Assembly: GCA_900312665.1 (NCBI GenBank)
Contig: ONZQ02000004.1
Span: 742,047-806,046, forward strand
DNA: 64,000 nt
Direction of reading: 5' to 3'
Origin: Cephalotrichum gorgonifer
Taxonomy: Eukaryota > Ascomycota > Sordariomycetes > Microascales > Microascaceae
In this document: in pieces, positions 56,305-64,000 of the stretch
How positions within the stretch are numbered: position 1 is the first letter of the stretch
Layout of the letters: the number at the start of each line of letters is the position of its first letter
Notes under the pieces: model-generated
Databases searched by the model: none
Told to the model about the DNA's origin: nothing
Seen by the model: only the letters and a program-made list of their open reading frames with translations
Position numbers and translations under genes: made by a program

Positions 56305-57429
56305 ATGTCCGAGCCCTACTCTAGGCGCTCCCGCCGCCCGGACAGTCGCCAGATGTGGGACGAGGCCGATAGCAGATCGCGACACAGCGAGAGGAACCGA
56401 GACGGTGGCAGGGAGCGGGACCGGCCCCGCGAGAACCGCGCGCCGCGCGAACAACACTACGGCGACCGGGACCGGGACCGGGATAGGGAGGACCGTCACC
56501 GCGGCGGAGACAGGAGGAAATACCGATCGCGCTCGCGCTCCAGGTCCCGCGACCGGCGGCCGGCCGGCGACCGGAACGCCGCCGGGCGCGGAGGGGGGAG
56601 GGATCGGCAGAGGGAGGAGAGGCACGACTACGGAAACAGGCCCAGGGACGGCGGCCGCCGCCGTGAAGGCGACGAGCCGCGCCCGGACTTAAGAGGTATC
56701 CCCATACTTACCGCCCGTTGGCACAAAACGCGAGACTTGGGCCTTGTTATTAACACCCCGACTCAAGAAGACAGGCTACCCGCCGCCCGCGAGAGAGAGG
56801 GCCGCCGTAACGACGAGGAGGGCGCCCCGCGCCCCGACTTCTCGAAAGGTATTCCCGTCATCACCGCCGCGTGGCACAGGGCCCGGGAGAGGCCCAGGAG
56901 AGAGAGAGACGTTGTTATTAACACCCACCAAGACAGGAATAGGCGCCGCTCCGCCTCGCCGGCGCGGTCCCCCGCGAGGGCGCCGCCGCGACCGACCCAC
57001 GACGACGAAGCCGACCACGACAACGACAACTACGGCGACGGCGACGGCGACGACGCGTACCTGGACCCGCTCCCCACGCGCACAAAGTCCGACAACCGGA
57101 GGCAGGCCATGTCGTTCCGCGTCGGGCGCGCCGACTCGCCCCGCGAGTCGGCCGAGAGGGACGAGCCGCGCGGCCGCTCCGCCTCGCGCGACGACATGGA
57201 GCTGGACGAGGGCGGGGGCGAAGACGAAGACGAGGGCGACCTGGTGGTCGAGGACGATGGGCTCGCGGATATGCAGGCCATGATGGGCTTCGGAGGCTTC
57301 GGGACCACGAAGGGGAAGAAGGTGGCGGGGAATAACGTCGGCGCCGTGAGGAAGGAGAAGAAGACGGTGTACAGGCAGTACATGAACCGTCCTAACGGAT
57401 TCAACAGGCCTCTCAGCCCGCCGAGGTAA
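56305..57429 (+). CDS. SNRNP27-like U4/U6.U5 tri-snRNP protein, RS-rich
   Basis: Predicted splicing factor. The C-terminal 50 residues (LADMQAMMGFGGFGTTKGKK through TVYRQYMNRPNGFNRPLSP) are the SNRNP27 (27K) signature. The N-terminal half is rich in Arg/Asp/Ser (YRSRSRSRSRDRRP). As one open frame it is 374 aa. Two internal segments, 56696-56767 and 56849-56932, are related to each other, begin with GTAT after AG or AAG, contain TTGTTATTAACACC and end in CAAG; both are multiples of three (72 and 84 nt). They encode GIPILTARWHKTRD...VINT and GIPVITAAWHRARE...VINT. They are either a duplicated exon repeat (the differences are mostly conservative: I/V, L/I, K/R, D/E) or duplicated introns; removing both would leave 322 aa and a continuous charged RS-type region. 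The start ATG at 56305 is the first in frame. Confidence 0.82.
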   Translation: MSEPYSRRSRRPDSRQMWDEADSRSRHSERNRDGGRERDRPRENRAPREQHYGDRDRDRDREDRHRGGDRRKYRSRSRSRSRDRRPAGDRNAAGRGGGRDRQREERHDYGNRPRDGGRRREGDEPRPDLRGIPILTARWHKTRDLGLVINTPTQEDRLPAAREREGRRNDEEGAPRPDFSKGIPVITAAWHRARERPRRERDVVINTHQDRNRRRSASPARSPARAPPRPTHDDEADHDNDNYGDGDGDDAYLDPLPTRTKSDNRRQAMSFRVGRADSPRESAERDEPRGRSASRDDMELDEGGGEDEDEGDLVVEDDGLADMQAMMGFGGFGTTKGKKVAGNNVGAVRKEKKTVYRQYMNRPNGFNRPLSPPR

Positions 57430-58215
57430 GGCGCCGAGTGGTTTCTCGAGGGAGAAGGGGGGAGGAGAGGTAGGAGGGTTTCTCTTTAGATGGGGGGGTA
57501 GAGCGGGAGAAGGCGGGAGAAGGCGTGTCTGCGAAATGGTATGTTCATACACTCAGATTGTCCGCCAGCGTAACAGTAATGAACTAAAAAACATACAAAC
57601 TTATGTGCTTTTACCACCGGCCCATCGAGGTAGCTTCCTACGAGCTCACCAGTCGATGCGTGTGAGCGGTAAGCAACCTCCTTCCCGACTTTCTTTCACC
57701 CCCCCTGAAACTTGACCTGCGCGGTGCGCTGTAGCAAACTACGGCTTCTGTAAGGCCTCGAACCGCGGTGCCTGGTGGCATATAGCGTGAACGGCTCCCC
57801 GTAGATTCTGTAACTTTGCGGTAAGGAGTGTACTGCCACTGCAGGCTTTGATGTCGACTGTACATGAGCCCCGTCGGGTCGCTGTAGAACATCGTCTATC
57901 ATAGGACGAGGCCCTTGTTCTTCTAGAGGCTGCCCAGAAAAAAGAGAGATCCATCAAAATTTGAAAATTATTGTATTTGATTGATATGGCTCGCCTGTTC
58001 AAGCGCTTCACCTATTCTAACACCGCTTCTGTATATTCCGGCAGCTAGAATAGCCGAGAACAACACGACAACTCCGCCTGCCCCTTTTGACAGGTTGCAG
58101 ACGGGCGCCCGGCCCCATATGAAAACCCGGGTATCTTCTCTCTAGTGTGAGAACAACAGCTTTCGCTTGTGGCGCCGAAGCGTAGAACCGCTGCTACACG
58201 GACCGATCACCACCC
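57430..58215. other. Convergent spacer SNRNP27-like / ARG7
   Basis: 786 bp of 3' UTR-like sequence. No gene was recognised. Confidence 0.55.
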
Positions 58216-59746
58216 TTACGTCCTGTAGTCACCGTTGATAGTGATGTACTCGTGGCTGTAATCGCAAGTCCAGTACGTGGCCTCCTCCTTCCCGGTCCCC
58301 AGCCTCACGAGGATCTCCAGGTCCTCGAACTCCAGGATCTCCGCCGCCCTCTGCTCGTCCACGAGCTCGGGCTCCCCGTCCACGAGCAGGCGCAGCTCGG
58401 CGCTCCCGTCGGCGGGCACGAACGACACGTTGGTCCGCTCGGGCGCGATCTCCGACACGGCGGTGACCTCGCAGCCGGGCTCGGAGATGAGGGCGTAGCC
58501 GGTGGCGCAGAGGATGCGCCCCCAGTTGGCGTCGCGGCCGTACAGGGCCGTCTTGACGAGGGGGGAGCGGGCGATGGCGCTCGCGATGCGGCGGGCGCCG
58601 GCGGCAGACTCGGCCTCCGTTACGCGGATGGTGACGAACTTGGTGGCGCCCTCGCCGTCGCGGACCACGAGCTTCGCGAGGTCGGCCGCGAAGTCCGTCA
58701 GCACCTCCTGCAGGGCGAGGTAGTCGGGGGATCCCGCGGCGGTGACGCCCGGCCCGCCCGCCGCGCCGTTGGCGAGGAGCGCGACGGTGTCGTTGGTGGA
58801 GGTGTCGCCGTCGATGGTGATGCTGTTGAAGGAGCCGTCGACGGCGTGGCGGAGGAGCGGGGTGGTCAGGTGCGGGGCGATGGGGGCGTCGGTGGCGATG
58901 ACGCCCAGGAGGGTGGCCATGTTGGGGTGGATCATGCCGGCGCCCTTGGTCATGCCCGCCATGCGGTACTCGGTGCCGGGAGACGACGGGAGGGTGAAGG
59001 TGCGGGAGCGGAGCTTGGGGAAGGTGTCGGTCGTGCAGATGGCCTTGGCGCAGGAGAGCCAGTGGTCGTGGGAGGAACCGAGGCGGTCAAACGCCGTGGG
59101 GACGTTGTCTAGGATCTTCTTGATGGGCAACCTGGAAAAAGCCGTCATGAGATTATTGCAAAGGAAGCACGGGAATGATGGTGAGCCCCTGCCACCCGGG
59201 GGCTCACCACTCGGCTTTTGAAAGAAAGAATCATGAGAGAGAATGAATTCGCCCGCACACTCACCTCTGGCCGATGACGCCGGTGCTCATAACCACGGTC
59301 GACTGCTGGCTCTCCGAGGCCTTGTCGGCCTCAGCGCCCATGAGCCTGGCGTCCTCGAGGCCGCCCTTGCCCGTGACGGCGTTCGCGCAGCCCGAGTTGA
59401 TTAGCACGCTCCTAATCCCAGCATTCTTCTTCTCCTGCAGCAGGTCCCGGCTGAAGGTCACGGGCGCGGCCTGGAACTTGTTCTTGGTGAAGACGGCGGC
59501 GGCGGAGCAGGGCAGGCGCGATGTGATGAGGGCGAGGTCGGGCTTCGTCGTGTTGCCGGGCTTCACGCCGACGACGGTGCCCGAGGCCTGGAAGCCCTGC
59601 GGGTAGGTCCCCGACGTGGGCACGTACTTCCTCTTGGCAACGGGTATGGAGTTGTTCGCCGGCGCCGAGTAACAGCGGACGAGGCCGGCCAATTGGACCG
59701 ATATCGGGCCCGACGGGCACGGTTTTAAGAGGGCGTAGGAGGCCAT
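58216..59746 (-). CDS. ARG7: Ornithine/glutamate N-acetyltransferase (ArgJ type)
   Basis: Mitochondrial bifunctional enzyme of the acetyl cycle of arginine synthesis: moves acetyl from N-acetylornithine to glutamate and can make N-acetylglutamate from acetyl-CoA. Exons 59746-59265 and 59131-58216, 465 aa. The N-terminus is a plausible mitochondrial presequence (ALLKPCPSGPISVQLAGLVRCYSA). Core landmarks: YPQGFQASGTVVGVK, DLALITSRLPCSAAAVFTKNKF, LINSGCANAVTG, STGVIGQRLPIKKI across the intron, and IHPNMATLLGVIATDA, where the precursor cleaves itself between Ala233 and Thr234 to expose the Thr nucleophile. Then FNSITIDGDTSTNDTV, GEGATKFV, YGRDANWGRIL and the end YTCDYSHEYI-like WTCDYSHEYITINGDYRT. 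It is divergent from HIS3 and shares a 594-bp promoter with a Gcn4/CPC1-type site. Confidence 0.95.
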
Positions 59747-60340
59747 GACTGTTGTATCTATATACGTGGTGTCGGTGTCACCAGGAGAGGAAGAGACGGA
59801 AAATCAGGGAGGAAGAAGAAGACCGGGGCGAGGGCGGCGGTCTCGTCTCTTCTTCAAGTGCTCGCAGGCCGAGTCACTGATGGCGTGGAAATTTGTCGCA
59901 CTTGCATGAGTAAACTTTAGCGGGATTGAGATGACAGCTTCGACCAATGAGTGACTCACTTGGTTGTTGCAGCTTTCTGTGGCAGGGATGCAGGTCTTGG
60001 CTGGTTGGGGCCGACACCGCTGACGGACCGGTAGAGAGAGAAAAAAATGTACCCACCCGCCCCTCCACAAGTGTCCAAGCGGCAGGCATGGACATGGAGG
60101 AGGAATATTACCCCACCATGGACATCCATGGCCGCCCCCACCACCCACACCGCTGGAAACTTTGCTGACTCCTGGGTTCCTGACTGACCACTTTAACGGG
60201 CCGCCATCCAATAATTGTACTTTTCGTCACTACTTGCCTCTCTGCCTCCGTTTCTCAACACTCCTTCGAAGCGGATCCCCCCTTACCACCTTACGTCCCT
60301 CCTAACCTCCACACCACTCGCCACTTCCACAAAAGACACA
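59747..60340. promoter_or_regulatory. Shared divergent promoter ARG7 / HIS3
   Basis: 594 bp between two amino-acid synthesis genes. It holds a CCAAT box and a TGACTCA element (59944-59958) plus a TGACTCC near match around 60173. Joint general amino-acid control is the likely reading. Confidence 0.7.
59944..59958. promoter_or_regulatory. CCAAT box adjoining Gcn4/CPC1 site
   Basis: CCAAT at 59944-59948 is followed by TGACTCA at 59952-59958, within a GAGTGACTC dyad. It is about 206 bp from the ARG7 ATG and 383 bp from the HIS3 ATG. TGACTCA is the established binding sequence of the Gcn4/CPC1/CpcA bZIP factor. Confidence 0.7.
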
Positions 60341-61119
60341 ATGGCTTCCCACCCGCCGCGCTGGGCGTCCATCGCCCGCGACACCAACGAGACCAAGATC
60401 CAGCTCGCCCTCAACCTCGACGGCGGCGACTTCCCTCCGGACACCGACCCGCGCCTCCTCTCCTCGGGCGACGCCCACGCCGCGCAGGCGAGCAAGTCTC
60501 AGACCATCAACATCAACACCGGCATCGGGTTCCTCGACCACATGCTCCACGCCCTCGCGAAGCACGCCGGGTGGAGTCTTGCGCTTGCTTGCAAGGGTGA
60601 CCTGCACAGTATGTCTCCCTCCGCCCTCCGCCCTCTCATACCCCAAGGGTAGCCCCCAAGGGCACCAGACACCATCCAACCCTCTAACCCTCCCCGACCA
60701 CCACAGTCGACGACCACCACACCGCCGAAGACGTCTGCATAGCCCTCGGCACCGCCTTCCAGACCGCCCTCGGCGCCCCCACCGGCCTCGCCCGCTTCGG
60801 CAGCGCCTACTGTCCCCTGGACGAGGCCCTGTCCCGAGCCGTCGTCGACCTCTCCAACCGCCCCTACGCCGTCGTCGACCTCGGCCTCCGCCGCGAGCGC
60901 ATCGGCGACCTCAGCACCGAGATGATCCCCCACTGCTTCCAGAGCTTCGCCGGCGCCGCCCGCGTCACCTTGCACGTCGACTGCCTGCGCGGCGAGAACG
61001 ACCACCACAGGGCCGAGAGCGCCTTCAAGGCCGCCGCCGTCGCCATCAGGATGGCCACCGCGAGGGTCGCAGGGAGGGAGGGCGAGGTCCCGAGCACTAA
61101 GGGGACGCTGTCGACGTAG
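60341..61119 (+). CDS. HIS3: Imidazoleglycerol-phosphate dehydratase
   Basis: Dehydrates imidazoleglycerol phosphate in histidine synthesis. Exons 60341-60608 and 60707-61119, 226 aa, as usual for fungal monofunctional enzymes. Motifs: ETKIQLALNLDG, GIGFLDHMLHALAKHAGWSL, IDDHHTAEDVCIALG (created by the splice), LDEALSRAVVDLSNRPY, EMIPHCFQSFAGAARVTLHV and GENDHHRAESAFKAAAVAIRMA, which together supply the His and Glu ligands of the two manganese ions. The insertion DTDPRLLSSGDAHAAQAS after GGDFP is a fungal-type loop. It is divergent from ARG7. Confidence 0.95.
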
Positions 61120-61605
61120 GTAGGTAGATAGGTAAGGTAGGTGGGGGGAGAGAGAGGGGGTGTTTTTTTGCATAGACTGCGTTGGCTGGGTCGTTGGGCA
61201 CTACTAGACTTGACACTTCAAGACGGAAAAAAAAAAGACATATATAATCCCGGAGACTATGAAGACTCGCCTCGTGCGAATTGGAGAGGGAGAACTCCCC
61301 GTATGTGTGATGACTCGTGGTGGAAACAAAGCATTGCTTGTTCACTAATGACTCAGTCTATGCTTTTAACCATCTCGAGTTCGACCGATGAAACGTCCCA
61401 GAAAATGTTATACACGCCATGATCAAACCCTCGACATAACCCAATATCATATACAGCTTCTCGTGCAAACACACAGGGAGAAATGACCAACATTGGCGGC
61501 CGGCCCCATTGTTTTGTGGTTTCCCCTCCAACCAGTTCGAGGGAACCCGCTTCTAGTAGCTTGCTTTTTTTTTTCGCTTTTCCCGAGTGGGCGACGCGAA
61601 ACAGC
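61120..61605. other. Convergent spacer HIS3 / IRC22
   Basis: 486 bp of 3' UTR-like sequence with a GGTAGGTAGGTA-type run just after the HIS3 stop. No gene was recognised. Confidence 0.6.
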
Positions 61606-62642
61606 TTAAGCCTTCCTGGCGCTTCCGCCCGTCTTGGAGCGCTTGGCACCGGGCCTCTGGAGGTGGCCCTCGGGGATCCAGCTCTCGTCGTACCCGGTGG
61701 AGGTACCCTCGGCAGCCGGGGTGGAGGGGGCGACGGGCTCGGGCTTGGGGGCCCTGCGGGGGCGGGGGGCCTGGGGGAAGAGGGCCTCGATCCAGGTCTT
61801 GTAGACGAAGTAACACGTGCCAGCGAAGGCGGCGGTGAGGACGAGGTACAGGAAGATGCTAAGTTATGTCCGTCGTCAATAATTGAACCCAGCAAACGTG
61901 GCGGGGTATGTTAAGAAGGCAGGTAGAGAAAAGGGGGGGGGGGGGGGNNNNNNNNNNNNNNNNNNNNGTTCACGTACATCTGGGGGTCAAGGATGCTGAT
62001 GGGAGGATCGACGACGCTAGCCGTCGAGCTACCGGCCTCGACATGGAAGATGCCACCCTCGGAGTCCGTGATAACGGCGATGAGCTTGGCCTCGACGTCC
62101 TGGGGCATCATGTCGACCGCGAACGAGTACGGGAGGCTGACCTTCTCGCCGGGGGCGACCTTGGTGCCGTACGCGAGCGCCGTCAGGTTCCGGAGGACGC
62201 CGGCGAGGGGCGACGCGCCCTCGGGGAGCTCCTTGAGGCTGGCGAGCACACCCGTGATGAACTCGACCGAGATGTACTTCTCCTCGTTGTTCGTGACGTC
62301 GACCACGGCCTTGGTGGGCCGCGTGTTGAAGATCTTCACGCCGAAGAGGTCCGCCTCGGGGAAGGAGACGGAGAGGTCGGCGTTGAGCGTCGCAGGGACG
62401 GGGGTGGCGCCAGCGTCAGCAGCGGCTTCGGGGGCCTAAGAGGTGAAATGGATTAGTACGCCGGTGTGACGGTGTGGCAGCGGGGGAGGGGGGATGGGGG
62501 GAGACAGGGGCTGGAGGCTCCATTGCTAGGTATGGGATGGGATGAGATGGGATAAGACGGAGGAACGTACAGCCTCACCCTGGGCCAATGCGCCAAAGAT
62601 GGGCATGGCCAGGAAAGCGATGAGGGAAGCCTTGAACTGCAT
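61606..62642 (-). CDS. IRC22: Irc22-like, TRAP-alpha-related ER membrane protein
   Basis: Type I ER membrane protein of the IRC22 family, related to the alpha subunit of the translocon-associated complex. Exons 62642-62571, 62435-61978 and 61858-61606, 260 aa. Signal peptide MQFKASLIAFLAMPIFGALA; lumenal domain with LNAELSVSFPEADLFGVKI, TNNEEKYISVEFITG, LRNLTALAYG (N-glycosylation site), LPYSFAVDMMPQDVEAKL; then a membrane segment IIFLYLVLTAAFAGTCYFVYK (about 177-197) and a basic cytosolic tail ending ARKA. Removing intron 2 joins LDPQI to IFLYLV. That intron contains a 17-G run and a 20-N gap (61948-61967), so its real length is unknown, but both splice sites are intact. Confidence 0.87.
61948..61967. 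other. Assembly gap (20 N) beside poly-G run
   Basis: Twenty unresolved bases flanked on the left by a run of G (61931-61947). It falls inside the second intron of IRC22, so no coding sequence is lost in the present model. Confidence 0.95.
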
Positions 62643-63354
62643 CGTGACAGGGACGGAGAGAGGAGGGAACTGGGAAAACCGGGGGGAGCTGTGGTAGAGC
62701 TGAAAGCAGTCGGAATAGGAGGGGGTGAAGAGGAGGAAAGGAGAGGTGCCTTTTCCGTTGGAGGAATCAAAGCGCACGCGAGCTCAATTGGATAGATAGG
62801 GTTGGAGTGAGAAAGGGGACCGCGTTCCGGGGGAGTAATGTTCCGGGCAGGCACGCGGAATTGTGGATTTTTTAATATGCAGGAGTGGATTGATGACAAG
62901 AGGTGCAATCTGGCCTCAGGTCCGCGTCGTTCCCCTTAGAATATTAACCCCACAACCACCTTCCCCTCGGAAGAGCTGCCGCACGGACCCCAAGAATCAA
63001 GCTACCTATCGTACTTGTACTACAGTAGCACCCAGTCCTTCCACCATAGCTTCTAGAACAATGCGAAGGAGCTATTAATGCTCGTCCTGGCACTATGCCC
63101 TTCAAGGGTTCTTCCAACAGCAAACTGCATCAACTTAGTCAAAGCCTCTCTTAATAACCATATTCCACGCCTGCTCCCATATCCCAGGTTCTATAATATC
63201 ATAGTAATAGAAAGAAGGAAAGCAAAAAAAAGGCACCACCATACAAGTACTCCCTCCTCCACCACCTTAAAAGAAACATAAAGAAAAAAAAGGCGAATAA
63301 TCCAACTCTTTTCTACACGTACTCCAAGAAAAGCAGCTCCAATTCCAGACGCGA
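62643..63354. promoter_or_regulatory. IRC22 promoter and MED5 3' end
   Basis: 712 bp between two minus-strand genes. The part next to IRC22 is its leader/promoter; the rest is MED5 3' UTR. No gene was seen. Confidence 0.5.
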
Positions 63355-64000
63355 CTAGCTCAGGTCCATGCCATCCCCCATCGAGTCCCCCATCGAGTCC
63401 CCCATCGTATCCCACCCGTCGAACGGGTCACCCCCGCCGTCAAGCCCGCCGAAGATGTCGTCGCCGAGGTCGAAGGACCCGTCGCCCCCCGAGCCCAGGC
63501 TCATATCCCCGCCTGAGTCCCCGCCCATGAGGTCCAGCCCTACGGCGTCCACCTGCATCGCGTCCCCCTGCGCCGCGGCCGCAGCCGCAGCCGCGTTCGC
63601 CGCCGCCTGGACCGTCGACTCGTCGAGCGACGCCGCCAGGTCCGCCTGCAGCATCTGCGCCTGGGACGGCGCCATCTGCTCGCACACCCGCCTGTGCAGC
63701 CTGACGACCGCCTCCGCCATGGCGGGGTCCCTCTTCTGTATCTTCATGAAGCTCTCCGCCTCCTCCTTCAGCGCCTCCCTTAGCGACACTTGCCGCTCCG
63801 GCGCCGGCGGCGGGTTACCCGACTCATCGAGCGCCTGCATGGCGCTGCCGGGCCCGGCCTGCGCCGACTCGTGCGCGACGTCCGGCGCACATATGAGTGC
63901 CGTCGCGACGTCGAAGGCGACCGAGGCGTTGCCCTCGTTCGACTGCGCCTGGACTTCTTCCATGATGACCCGGAGAACCAGCCGAGCGCCAAGCGCCTTG
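63355..64000 (-). CDS. MED5: Mediator subunit 5 (Med5/Nut1), C-terminal part, cut by edge
   Basis: The reading is open from the right edge to the stop at 63355 (about 215 residues); the internal ATG at 63963 is not the true start because the frame continues upstream as KALGARLVLRV. The segment GNASVAFDVATALICAPD, then LREALKEEAESFMKIQKRDP, AEAVVRLHRRVCEQMAPSQAQMLQADLA and a Gly/Asp/Met-rich acidic tail match the C-terminus of fungal Med5 as I recall it. Med5 is a tail-module Mediator subunit linking activators to RNA polymerase II. The last residues contain three GDSM units encoded by a 12-nt tandem repeat. The assignment is from memory of the family tail and should be treated as probable. 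Confidence 0.72.
   Translation of the reverse strand, partial: KALGARLVLRVIMEEVQAQSNEGNASVAFDVATALICAPDVAHESAQAGPGSAMQALDESGNPPPAPERQVSLREALKEEAESFMKIQKRDPAMAEAVVRLHRRVCEQMAPSQAQMLQADLAASLDESTVQAAANAAAAAAAAQGDAMQVDAVGLDLMGGDSGGDMSLGSGGDGSFDLGDDIFGGLDGGGDPFDGWDTMGDSMGDSMGDGMDLS

Noticed and set aside
58252..59112. 286-codon plus-strand frame opposite ARG7
   Set aside because: Antisense shadow of the ornithine acetyltransferase exon with Gly/Val/Glu-biased content.

Overview
The window is a piece of a nuclear chromosome from a filamentous ascomycete (Pezizomycotina, most likely a Sordariomycete). The grounds are GC-rich coding sequence with strong C/G third positions, many 55-150 nt GT-AG introns, fungus-specific families (eisosome protein 1, Mid1, recyclin-1 with an F-box, filamentous-type Sec16, Mediator Med5, Irc22), and separate monofunctional HIS3 and HOM3 genes. 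No rRNA, tRNA, CRISPR, transposon or viral gene was recognised. All gene models below were built by hand from reading frames, splice sites and remembered family sequences, so exon borders are predictions.

Layout, left to right: a cut-off RS-rich gene (-) at the left edge; about 3.4 kb without a recognisable gene; EMC2 (-) and a TRM140-type tRNA methyltransferase (+), divergent; a tyrosine-phosphatase-like gene (-) and an eisosome protein gene (+) separated by a 2.8 kb spacer; an SFK1-like membrane protein (-) and the KIN28/CDK7 kinase (+); MID1 (-); YOP1 (-) and an RFX transcription factor (+); HOM3 aspartokinase (+); recyclin RCY1 (+); a CLPTM1-family protein (-) divergent from the very long SEC16 (+); ELP5 (-) and a secreted aspartic protease (+); an ASXH-domain protein (+); SEC22 (+); an unrecognised CxxC protein ending in a CaaX-like box (-) and HUS1 (+); a SNRNP27-like splicing protein (+); ARG7 (-) divergent from HIS3 (+); IRC22 (-), with a 20-N assembly gap in an intron; and the 3' part of Mediator MED5 (-) at the right edge.

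Most genes are housekeeping. An unusual number serve the ER and secretory route (EMC2, YOP1, RCY1, CLPTM1-like, SEC16, SEC22, IRC22, with MID1, SFK1-like and EIS1 at the plasma membrane). A second theme is amino-acid synthesis: HOM3, and the divergent ARG7-HIS3 pair, which share a promoter holding a CCAAT box and a perfect Gcn4/CPC1-type TGACTCA site.

The more unusual sequence features are: a duplicated in-frame GT...AG segment in the SNRNP27-like gene (coding repeat or duplicated intron), two GC-AG introns, a 37-nt intron, several micro-exons of 10-27 nt, two stop-free introns whose length is a multiple of three, a family of short TACGAGTA/TACTTGTA dyads scattered through the spacers, a degenerate telomere-like tract, and an aspartic protease whose second active-site motif reads DCGT. 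I found no clear evidence for a wholly new multi-gene system.
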